This document shows, one piece after another, positions 49,557 to 61,350 of a stretch of DNA of 64,000 nucleotides. The position numbers and the translations under genes are program-made. Location of the stretch: the NCBI RefSeq assembly GCF_018691265.1, contig NW_024881330.1, positions 19,488,886-19,552,885 on the forward strand, given 5' to 3'. Within the stretch, counting starts at the first letter, position 1, and each line of letters begins with the position of its first letter. This DNA is from Tyto alba. Lineage: Eukaryota; Chordata; Aves; Strigiformes; Tytonidae. The notes below the pieces were generated by a model, which saw only the letters and a list, made by a program, of their open reading frames with translations, had not been told where the DNA came from and did no database searches.

Positions 49557-52152
49557 TCCTTTGAAAAACAGATGAGTTCTGTGAGAAGATTGTCTTAGAG
49601 GTAATTCTGGAAATATACTCCAAGAACTTAGCCCTTCTGATTGCAGAAGGTTGCAACGATAGGACTTTGTTTTATCTTTGGAAGGCTGATAGAATATTAG
49701 AAAGATATGCTTTAGTGGTGCATTTATCCAGCAACATTGTATCTTGTATTTGCATGGCTTTTGTTCATTCTCTGTACCAAATTTCTACAAGTGGTAGGAA
49801 AAACAATAGAACTGTTGTCCCCGTTGTTCAGGAACAACGGTACAAAATACAAAAACCAAGTTACAGAATGTGCTAACTTGAATAGATCCTAGGGCATGCA
49901 AAGAGATTCATTGTTCTTTATAACTACTAGTTAGTACTTCTACCTCTTATGTTGAAATACTTTTTAAAATGCTGGTGTTGTACTGTGTATTCTAATGCAA
50001 AGTCACACTGATTGTCTAAAAAAAACCAGACACCATAAAACCTGTATTTGGAGATGGCAATTTGCCTTGAGTGATCCCCAAAATAAGTTGGTGTGCTTCA
50101 TTTTAAAAACAGAATCACACAAAGCTGAGAGTGATGAGAAGACTGGTGACCTCAGTGTACTGTGTCTCTCTTTCTGCTGTGACTTACTTAGCAGTACTTT
50201 ATAACCCACATTGCAAGCCTGCATCTTTTCTGAGGGAGGGATAATTAAGAACAAGGGTATGTCAAAGAGCATTTAACCTGGTAACAAATGCAGGATTTAA
50301 TCAGAGTACACCATGCTCCCATCCTGCAGTCAGTCATAACCTTACTTGTGCGGTGAAGATGGGAAGATTCATGCTTCTGTTCCTAGGAATATTCATATAA
50401 TAAAATACATGGTTGGTGTCATGTGCATAAGAATGCTTAAATTAGGAAATGAGCTACACCTGATTCAGTTTAGTTTCAATAATCAGTTGTTGAACAGAAA
50501 AATGTGCTGAAGATGGATTGAGTGAAGTAAGTTGACAACAAATGATGGAGCATATTGCCTATGACCATAAGTTGTCCATATATTTGTTACTTCTGTACCT
50601 CCTTAAAGTATTTGAATTAATAAGCAATCTCTTCATACGGCCATGCTTATTGTAAGTGTAAAGCATAAATTCTCTGAGGGGACAGAGGAGCATGCAAGTG
50701 AAAAGCCTGGGTTCCTTGAATAACTTAAATCAGATGAGGATGGCTTTAACTTGAGCATTTGATTTTTAAGCAGCTCAATATGTGGCAAAGAGCAGATACA
50801 CAGTGGTCAATTATATGTGCTTCTAGAAGGCTTTCCATTTGCTTTTTAAAATAGCAACTTGGCAATGAAAAGGGAGGAAGCACATGGTTCAAATGCTTCG
50901 CTTCTGTCCCACACTTGATAGCAGCCAACCTAACCATCCTGACTTTCAAATCCAACAGTACTGAACATTTATTTCCTGTATAGTTTTAATCTCACTCTTC
51001 TCCCTTTCTTATATGTGCACTTTATAGTTTCATTCGGGACAGTAAAGTTTCTAAGGTCTTTTCTAACACAGAGTCTAACAAATACTGTTGGGGCAGTTTT
51101 CGATCCTGTTTCTTTTTCTCATTTACTTTTGCTTTTCTTCCTTCTCTTCGTCTTTCATTTTGAGCCCATACGAAATAGCTACTATGTTTTTTTTTTAAAT
51201 AACAGTGTTTCTGGATAATAATTCTTTATGCACTGAGCCCTTCTACATATTTTACCAATGGCATCCTCTTTAATTTCACGTCTGTTGCTATGGAGCTGTG
51301 TAGATTTGCTTACTTGACCTGACAGCACAGGGAGTTGTGAGGGACTCGGTTGCCATGGGTACCGGAGGACCCGGCTGTGCCTCACAGGGAGATGAACACG
51401 CACATCTTGCCGTTCAGGAGTGAGGACACCATATCCAGGTTCAAGCCCGTGCTATCCTCAAAGCTTGCATCCTAGAGTGGGGCGTCACCCTGCCAGATCG
51501 GTGCTGTGAGGTCTGGTGGATGGCAGTGGGGCAGAAGCTGCTGTTGGCCGGGTCTCTTATTTGCAGGGCCCAAGCCTCCCTGCATGCTTCAAAATGTCTG
51601 GGTCTTTGTGGCAGTTTTGGAATGGTCCCTCCCAGCTGGGTCAACAGAACCAGTGCAGGCTGTAGATCCCATTGGAACTCCTCTGTCTGGCATAAATTGC
51701 TCAGGCTTTGTGATTCGGAAGAGGTGAAATTTGAATCTACAGGTCTCCTTAGAAAAGCTTCAGAAGCAGTGGGCTGCAGGTGGGGACTGTCTTTCTCTGG
51801 TTCAGTGACTGGTCCCATTGCTCACAGGAGGTGGAACAATATTAACAGGTGAATCTGCCATTTCCCTTCTTCTGGGGGTTGAGAGCGCTGTTTCTGAGGT
51901 GAGGTAGGTGCAAATTACAGTCTTGAGCAGAGATGGCCTGTAATTTATCTGACCTCAATTCCATGTCTGTAATGTAGCTTTAACCATCTCTGCCTGCACA
52001 AGTTCACTCAAGTCCTATTTTGTTTTAAAGGAGATATAATGAAAAAATTCAGTGAATCTAGTGTGCAGTCTTTCTGGCCAAATATATAAGCATTTACATT
52101 CAGATAAGATAAATAGCACCTTGAACTGATTGGTTATACTGACTGTTATACT

Positions 52153-52222
52153 CTGACTAAAAATGGGACCAAGGTTGGCTCGGACATGGGTGTCTACACT
52201 GGAGACACCCATGTTTAGTCAG
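52153..52222. repeat. Nested inverted repeats (12 bp inner, 9 bp outer)
   Basis: The inner arms acatgggtgtct (52,184-52,195) and agacacccatgt (52,203-52,214) are exact reverse complements with a 7-nt loop. The outer arms ctgactaaa (52,153-52,161) and tttagtcag (52,214-52,222) are also exact complements and share one base with the inner arm. Left and right outer arms are therefore asymmetrically spaced. Confidence 0.8.
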
Positions 52223-55200
52223 GTGAATTCCACCCCATCTCCTGTGTTCCTCATCAGGCCTCTCTGACAACTCTGCTGTTAGCCCTTACTGAAGCCAAGC
52301 CAAGCACAGTCTCTGTCTCTTTTATTTCTCTTTTTTTTTTTTTCCTTTGTTTTTTTTTTAACAGAAAGCAAAGTCGGTCTTAGACATTCAGTTACAGCAG
52401 AAAGTTTGTGTTTGAAAATCATGCATGGATCTTCAAGTAGGTCTAATTAGATGCCTTTTCCTCTCCTGTTGATCCCTGATAACCGTAGGCACTGTTTGTC
52501 CTGCTTCTGAGGACTTCAGCCCAAGGTGCCTAGCATTGCACTGGGAGATTTTATATCTCGTTTTGCACTGTGAATTCTCAGGAATTAAGTGTTTTTAGGA
52601 CATAAACTAACTAAATCTCACTAAAGTGCAAAAAGTACTCTGTAACTTCCAAGAGAATAATACTGGAATATAATCAGAATGTAAATATTTTGAGCAAAAG
52701 ATACTTAAAGTGAGGTAAAAATTATTAGCTTAACACTATTTTTTTAGTTTGAATTTATATATGTTTTAGATTTAAACTTTGAATTTAAGCAAATTTGCTT
52801 GAATTGATGTGGAAAACATGTTCAAATAGCCAAGTATTTCTTTCAAACAAGAATAAAAAAAGTAGCAGCTACAGAGAGTGTTTTGGCTTTAAAGTGTTTC
52901 ATATTATTGAACTCAAATCTACAAGTTGATGTTAAGTGTCCTAGAAAAACAAGCTTTTAATTCTATGTCACAAATTTTATAATCTACCCCCCTCTAAAAA
53001 ATTATTTTAGATGTTGCTCAGTAGAGATGTAGGCAATTAGTGGTTGGGCTGTGGCCTCTCAAGACGTATCTCTTTTTGTTCAGAAGAGACTCAGGCTGCA
53101 GCAAGCACTCAGATGTCACAGCAAAAATGGAGGATCCAAAAAAGAAGCCAGCAGGTTGCAGAGGAGGAATTGAAAAGTAAAAGGTGGAAGCAGGAGTCCC
53201 ACCTGTCCTAGATAATGACCTGCTCAGCTGCAGTTCAGGGTCTTGGGCATAAATCTTTTGCAGTTATGCACTTATCTCCTTCCTCACAAAATAAAAATAA
53301 ATAAGTAAATAAAAGGAGATCCGTGTTATTTAGTTGAGTGTAGAGAAAAGAAACTTATGTTTAGATCTGTTTGTGCCTCTTTTGGAGGATGGACTTGAGC
53401 ACGAAGGATAAGAGTGCTCTAATACAGGTCTGCTGGGCAGGCTGAGGGGATGAAGGGAGTCTGCTCCCAGGGAAGGTGTTCCACTTCATTTAATTTAGCA
53501 ACTGTTTTATTGGGGGGTTGAAGCTGCGCTCCCAGCAGGCACACCATAACTCCTTTCTTTCTCTCTCTCCCTGGCCCGTTAATTGTCCTGATGCACAGAA
53601 AGTGGGACAGCCACCGTTACAGGGACACTCTCGCCTGAGGATGCCTGCAACCTCGAGCTTAGCGTTGTGCTTGGTCCGTGAGAGAGCCACGGCTCTAACT
53701 GCAAATCGGAGTGAGTGGGGGATGCGGCTATCGGACTTTTGCAGGGAGCGCCTGGGCTGCTGGACAGAGTGAGACCTGTACCAGCTAATTCATCTTGTAG
53801 CTCCAAATGCCTTTTGGTAGGGAGGCTCGTCTTCTGGGAGTTGTGGGGATGTGCTCCTGCATCTGGAAAAGATGCCTGAGTGCCTGGAGTAAGAAGGGCA
53901 CTGGGGTTTAGAGATTGGAGTTGAGGCAGATGTGGAGGATGGAAGTCAGTAAGTGTGATCTTTAGTCAAAAAAATTTCTTTTTGTATATTCAGGCAGGTT
54001 TTTTTCCTCTCTTCCACTATCCAGAGCTGAATGTGAGCCAAAAATGAGAAACTAATGCTATACACACTGAACACTCCTTAAGTATTTGTTTTAAAATATG
54101 CATGAGGTCAAGCTAGAACATGCTTTGCAATTTGTGTATTTACTGCAGCAAATTTTCTGCTGCTTCTGGCTGTTTTCTGTGGTTTGCAGTCCCGTTCACC
54201 TCTACAGGAAGAAACATTGTGCATATGAAAGAGGCCATTATGAATCCTTAGGAGATTTTTTTTTTTTTTATTGTGCTCTGCTTTTAAATTACAATCTATT
54301 ATTTATGTGAATGTTTAAAATAGCTTTCTGATTCCCTGGTTAAAGTATTCTGAATCTACTCCAGCTACATTTTACTATGTACAACTCCCACCAACCATCA
54401 GTTTTTATTTCAAGTTATTTTTCATGAAATAACACACATCACAGCCAGAATCCTGTGTAGTTGTTACATGGTTTTCTTTACAGTTTTCCAGCTGTATTCT
54501 TCCTTCCCGTGATAAACAGTGTTGCCAGTATTAATTCTTATCTAAGAATACACAAATTGCATTCCCTTAATCTCCCTTCATAAATAGTGCCCTGTAATCC
54601 TGTTATCATTATTGTTGACCTTTTTTGGAATTCCTCCAGGTTATTAATGCCTTTTTAATGAGAATCCTGGGATTTAAACTGTTTTCTAAGCAATGTTTAC
54701 TCAAGAATTGATAGATTATTTCCTTTTCTTTTTTCCTTTACATCCTTTATTTCTTTTTTTTTCTGACATCTTACTATGTTCAAAGCGGAGCTATGCAAAT
54801 AACTGATTTGGGGATTTGCTGCCAAATCAAAACATTAAAGAAAACCTTTGTTTCAGTCTAAACAAAGACAATATTCAATCTAAAATATTTAGAATGTTTG
54901 GGGAGATTTTTGGGATGTTTTTTACTCCTTTCTTAAAAGAAGAAGAAATTTGTTTAGTTTTCAAAATTAAAGCGTCATTTCAAACAGAAAATAGAAAATT
55001 CTGGTTTTCCATTTTCTGGCCGTGTTTGACTTCAAATCATAAATAGTTTCAGTGTTCTCTGAACTTTGTATTTTTGGTGACTGAATTACCACCTAAAGGT
55101 TTTTGTTTCCCTCAGAGTGATTAAATAATTTTTGAGCAGTAACGAGTGAATATGTCTGTATATTCCTTGTGCTTATATATCTGTAGGCATGGAAAGCTAA

Positions 55201-55542
55201 GGGGGTGACTTTTAGTCATGTAAGTCTCACTTACTTGATTTCACTGTGGTATAAAGACATCAGGTAAGATGTTGGTTACTGGGCTCAGAAGTGGAAGCTC
55301 AAGCAGAAACAACTGAGCAGGTATCTGCAGATAGCGGTGTCACTGAAACACTTGGCCTGTTTAAGCAGTGGTATTTTACTTGCTTTTATGTACCTAGATA
55401 TTTAAATCCTATTGAAGCTGGGTTTTAGGTGCCTTCGCTCTGTTTTGATTCTCACTTGAAGTTCTGAATCTGAGCTCAGGAAGAGCCTAGGAGAAGGGAG
55501 AAATGTATGCCCAGTCCCTCTTCCAATACATAAACTAAAATT

Positions 55543-55565
55543 AAAAAAAAAAAAAAAAAAAAAAA
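55543..55565 (+). repeat. Poly(A) tract, 23 A
   Basis: An uninterrupted A run inside intron 3. No retrogene body was recognised next to it. Confidence 0.85.
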
Positions 55566-58500
55566 TCCAACAGCCAGAAGAGCAACTAGATAGAGGTTTC
55601 CCAACTTTGCCCAAACTTGTAGGTTGTAGAGCTTGTTTGTATGAGGTGTGTTGGGTGCAGGGGATGGATAGGGTCTCCTGATGGAGATGGGAGTTGTGGG
55701 AAATTCAGGTCTGTTTGGATTTGCCCATGTAGCAGAAAGTAATGAAGAAAGACATCCTAAATTGGGTGGATTTATGGAGGATCTGGCGCGGGGCATGATA
55801 AGCTGTGAGGATTGACACCTTCTCTCCTCATCCGGTTCTTAACCGCTGGATACAGTGCATGTCCCAGGTAGTGCGGTAGGGGAGATGCTGTGCAGCCTCC
55901 TCCCAGTTCAAAGCTAAACCTGGCCCTGCAAATCCCAGGTGGATCCCTTCCCCAGTAAAGCAGACAGTAGAAGACAACTTTCTTTGGGCTGCTTTTGCGT
56001 GGACCCTGATGTATTTGGCATAATGTAAAACACCCACCCCGGTCTTTAGACAGGAGTCAGGCACCAAACTGTTGGGCACTTTTAAAGTTGACCTGCTTCT
56101 AGGCATGCCCAAAACCAGGAGTTTCACACAGCTGAGCAGCTTTGCTGATTGAGACTGATGGAAGGAGGTATTTCCCGAGCGAGGTGGCAGATAGGGAGAG
56201 CGCCACTTCCAAAATTCCCCCCTGGGAACTGGGGACCTGGTATCCTTTCATAAATCCAGCCTACAGCAACTGCAAGGTAGACATTGGTTCCCCAAGGAGC
56301 TTGAAATAGATCATCTTTAATGTGACATAACAAAATAGTAAACCTACTTTATGATAATGTATCTTATATATGCCTTTACATAAAATGTATTTAAAGGAAA
56401 TAAAAATTCTACAGGGTTTGTTTCATATTTTATTAGTATTACAAGCCTTGTCTTGCTCCCATGCTGAGGCACTTCATTACAGGTCTCTGTTCCTCCCTCT
56501 GAAGTTCTGTAACTAACAGGAAGCTGTAGCCTTTCGAAATCCAGGCAGGCTGTGACCGTTCACTGGAGTTGGCAGAATACAGTGTGACCACAAACCCGCA
56601 AGGATTAATAAGCTGAAAAAGCACAGGCTTCTTGTCTGTCATTTGTGCCTCTTAACAATAAGAGTGCTATTCGGGGAAAAAAAGCAGCAAATGACAGTCA
56701 TAACTTGAAATGCAGTGCCCTCAGACCTGCCTGGGCTTTATTACTGTAAAAAACACAGTTCAGGCAACCAGTCAATATACTGGGTAGGCTTTTACTGTTC
56801 CTTTCAACAGATGACACTTGAACTCTATTAGTTTTTTATAATCATTTCAATGTGTGCTTTACAGTAAATATTTGATTAGCTTATGACAAATTTTGCTTTT
56901 CATCCTGGGACTGCAGGGTTGTTTAGTTAGTTACCTCCCAGATATGTTTCTCATTCCAGTGTTTTTCCTTTGACTGTTGAAAACATGTCAAACTGATTTA
57001 AAATGTTTTATGCACATTATAATGAAAACCATATGTCTTGTATTAAGGGTAACTGTGCAAACGCTTTCAGCTGAATCAGGTTTAGCATGTGATTTCATGC
57101 ATTCACATATATGCTGTGAACGCGTGCCTGCACAGTTAATTGCTGTGCCCCAGACAGCCTCTTTCATCCTTGTGCAGGGGAACCAGATTTAGGAGATGTG
57201 TTGAAGGGGCCTCTGCAAGCCCTTTGTTAAATTTCTGCCACCAACTTGACGGGAGGGCTGGGATGTTTTCCCAGTCTGTGATGGAGTTCGCTCCCTTTCT
57301 GTGTACTGCTAAGTCATCCTTGCCAAAGATTACATTTTCCAGCTCCTAAAAATACTTCTGACCAGCCTATTCATTTCCCTTCAAGAAGACCAAATAGCAC
57401 TGACAGGTTCATAAAAAAATCTCCTGAGGTGACACTACATGCTTATAAAAAATACTTGTCTATAGGCAGATTTACACATACATTTTATAAAACTGTCAAA
57501 TGCAAGTTGAGTATCATGTTATACAACTATCTGTCTGTATTTTTTGAACCTTTAGTCTCAGTGTTTCTCTTGGGGTTGGCATAGGAAAGCTGCATCCTCT
57601 GTCTCTGATCCAAAGAGCCTTTTTGCTTGAACAGGAAGATAAGTTCCCCAGACTGTTCCCTTCTGCTCTGTGAACATATGTTCCCCCAACAAAGGTCATT
57701 TCAGGCTGAGAAAAGAAAATATATGGGAGCCATTTTTAAGGTGTTAGCTGTTGTAAGAACAGCTCAAACTGCATATAGCAGCACAAAAAATAATTGGGTC
57801 AGGCTGATTTCTGTATGAAAAATATCCTTAAGATATATAAAGCTGAAAAAAACCCCGGCTTGCAGTGCTCTTTGTCTGTTCTGACATCCTCTTGTGGCTG
57901 CTTTACAAATCCATTAATTAAAAACAATTACAAAAAACACAAGCCCAGATCACAGTGATATGCAGAATATACATGATGGCTTTCAGCCAATATCAGTAAT
58001 TAGTTTGTAGTGACTGTTTTTAGAGAAGAGCTTGATTGATTATGGTTTCACAGCATACACAAGTCACATTCTGTATTCATTTTGAGATCTGCAGTGCTTC
58101 TAATTTGCATTAATGTAGTTCAGATTACTATGAAAACTATAGTATTTAGATGAGATCAGAAAACTGCTTAATGAGATACATTTTAATTATTTGATAACAA
58201 CCCTTCTTCCAAAATAAGAAGAGTAAGCAAGCATGATGAGCAAAAAATCAAAATAAATAGTTTAGATCACACAACCAGCAGTCTGAATTGAAGGGATCAT
58301 TTGAAAACTCCAGTTTAGGTCCAAATGGAGGGAAACAAGATCTGCATTGCAGTTATTCCCCAAAGTCTTCTGTCTGCTGTTGAGCTGGAAGTCTCCTCAC
58401 CCAGCAGGTTTAAACAATTTATGAAGAGTCACACTAAATGCTTTGCTCCACGTCCCTTCTGATTGTGTCTTTGCCAGCTGCCCAAGTTACCAGCTGTTAC

Positions 58501-60120
58501 TGCACTGTGCAATCAGCTGAAATGTGATTAACAGCTCTGTCCGATGAGCAAGCACTGGCAAGCAGTTGGGTGGATGTCCACCCGAGAGCGTGGAGCGATG
58601 GCTTCAGTGGCCAGCTCAGCGAGTAGGGGAGGCGATGCCTGTTGGTACCCTTAGGACTGACAATACCAGACATTGCTGTGCCCAGCTTCTCACCGTCGTT
58701 CTGGGAGTGTCACTCACAATCCTGACCTTGATGACTAAACTGCATATAAAATCAGAGGGGATGGTTAGGTACTAAAATCCCAGATTCACAGCAGAGAGCA
58801 TGCCAGGCAGGAACACGCCTCCACCAGTCCATAGGAGTTGTGAGAGAAGAGTGCAGCCTCCCAGAATTAGCCACCTACTTGTAGGCCTGAGTGTGCCCAG
58901 GTGTGTGCCTGGGATTCACTCTGAGCCTCCGTACGGGACCTAGACCACCTCTGTGAGTGCAGGCACCCAGCATGTTTCATTCCTTTGAAATACCGCCGGT
59001 GCTAGGGGTACCACCCTGTTTTGTGTCACAGCTGAGCAGTTTGAGCTCAGGGAAAAGATCCAACTTCAGTGCCCTCCTTAGACCAAAGGAGTTCAAATCC
59101 GCACCTCTCATAAGAGTTCCTGAACCACCTGAAATCAACCGGTCATCCTTGGCTTCCCCCACTGACTCTAGACCTCGTGGTAGTGGAGAGCAGGAGAGAT
59201 GGGCAGAGGGAGCACATGTGGGAGCAGCTTGTGTCACCCAAAGATCAGAGCAGTCCATATGGAGGAGGGTCCTGTGTCCTGTTCCTTGCTTCTAGGATTA
59301 TATCTGCTTTTACACAGTTATTGTTTGGTGTGAAACATAATAGTAAGTCTAAGATAAGTCTCACATACAGTAATAGCAAGTCAAATAAGTAGGTCAGAGT
59401 CCAGGAACTGGAACCAAACCCCACTGTTATCTATGGGCTTGACACTGTGAATCAAGTACGTTTCCCACTAGGAGGCTTTGCCCTCGAAATAGGTCATTTT
59501 TAAGGGTGTGATCTGAAAAAAAGCCTGAAGTGCTAAAACAAGATCATTTCTTTGCAGCTTCTTTCTCTTACATTTGTCAGTGCATGTGAGCAGTGTGATT
59601 TTTCTCTCCTTAGATTGCTTGTGGTGTACAAAAATAATCTTGCAGGAGCAATCTCATATTAAATAGAAAAGAAGCAGTATTAGTGGTTCCTGGAAATATA
59701 CTGCTTATGCTGTTAAAGATTGGAACTAGAGATGTAGCTGTGAGTTAAAGGTTTCAAGATAAATGAAACTGAATCTCATAAAAATACAGGTCCCTTCAAT
59801 AGTGGGCATTAGAACTGCATTTTCTCTACTTTTCCAGCTGCTTCTAATGGCTTTGAGGGAATTTTTTACGCAGTCAGGCCCTATCTCTTCCCCTGGGGAC
59901 TCTAAATAAAGCTATCTACAGAGAGAGTGTGCCACTTACTCTAGTTGCTGCACCAGAGTGGTGAACATATATGCATATTTTGGGCTCTATGCCATATAAC
60001 AGGATGCTTTTGAAGGCAAGGAAGCTCAGAAAATTTAAGTGCTTTACATTTTGAGGGAAAACTCTCTCTGCCAGCACAGTTTTATTTACAGCCCTGTTTC
60101 ACAGGGTGCCTATATGTAAG

Positions 60121-60150
<30 letters not shown>
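60121..60150 (+). repeat. Compound (AGAT)n(AGAC)n microsatellite
   Basis: Four AGAT units are followed by AGAC units and a final AGAT-like end. The tract is short and probably polymorphic in length. Confidence 0.9.
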
Positions 60151-60151
<1 letters not shown>

Positions 60152-61019
60152 TTGATTTAAAGAGGTCATGCTTATGGAATCAGAGATAGGTAAGCTTTGT
60201 GGTTTATATATTTTGGCAGATATGAAACAGCGGTGAAATTGCAAATAGGAAAGATTTATACAAAAAGACTAGATTTTAATAAGCTCTATGCATTCTGAGT
60301 TTTGGGAATCCAGTTCTGCTACTCAGCTGTCAATGTTCTTGTCACAGATATTGCTTGAACTTTTTCTTTTTTTCCATATTTTAATCTTACTATTTAGATA
60401 GCAAATTGACAATAAAATGTACACAAGAAATTTTGAGCTTTATTCTTATGGAAGGAAAAAGATTAAATGCTAAAGTGCAGGCAAAATTTTAATATTAGGG
60501 CCAGAAGACCATAAAATGGGATATCCAACCATTTGTAATGAATAGAAATAGCAGACTGAGATACCATGCTCCAGGCATGCATGTGGGGTTATTGCATGAC
60601 TCGGTGTAAGAAACGTATATACTGTCTCTATATACCTATATACATACATACATGATATGGTATTTCTGTGCTTGCATACTGTCCCGGTAAGCCAAATGTT
60701 TCCAGTCTGTGCTGCCTGCAAAAGCTGTGAATGCAATCTGTGTTATGGTCAGCGTGCTGTGTCATTACCCTTCCACTATGGCTGAGGCAGTGTGGAGAGC
60801 AGAGTTAAAGGTGGGGCTTTTCTATATCCAAAATGTGGCTGTGTTGGCTGCACTGCACAAGTGTGACAAACCCAACACCAGTGCCAGCTGGAGGTGTACC
60901 TGTCCTTGCATATGCGCTTCTTTCTCCCTCTCCTCAATGCCGGCCCAAAGTCTGTGCTTGCGTCACACACAGGGTGGAAAATTTGCCCATGGGTGATTAG
61001 TAGGAGGCTCCCCAGTTGC

Positions 61020-61350
61020 TTGCAGTGCTGTGGCAGGAGGGCGTTAGCTCCCCGAGCTGTGGTCCCTGACCCACGGCGCAGAGGAGCACACGTGCCGGCT
61101 GGACCCCCGCAGCTCTGCCTGCCCGGGCTGCCTGCGCTCCTCGCCGTGGCCAGGGCAGCTGCGGGGCTGCAGGCTCCCTTCTGCCCTCCTGCAAGTCCAC
61201 TGAAGCGAGGTGGCTGTCGCGATGCTGTCAGGGCAGCGAGGAGCCTAAAAGGCAGCACGAAGCGTGATGCTGGCCTCACAGCGCGGTGCCGCTGCCCCTC
61301 CAGCAGTGAAGCGCAGGGACGCTGCACTGTTTCACTCCAGCTTCTCAGAT
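61020..61350. promoter_or_regulatory. CpG-rich patch inside SYBU intron 3
   Basis: I count about 20 CpGs from 61,043 to 61,320 in clearly GC-rich sequence, unlike the AT-rich intron around it. An E-box-like CACGTG lies near 61,088-61,093. Long open frames on both strands (plus strand 60,894-61,613 and minus strand 61,372-60,776) follow from the low frequency of stops in GC-rich DNA and resemble no known protein. It could be an intragenic alternative promoter, an enhancer, or a GC-rich repeat. I cannot tell which. Confidence 0.35.

Noticed and set aside
58957..59295. 112-codon open frame in intron 3 tested as a SYBU exon
   Set aside because: It lacks the expected Ser-rich syntabulin continuation and has no matching phase-1 acceptor and donor pair.
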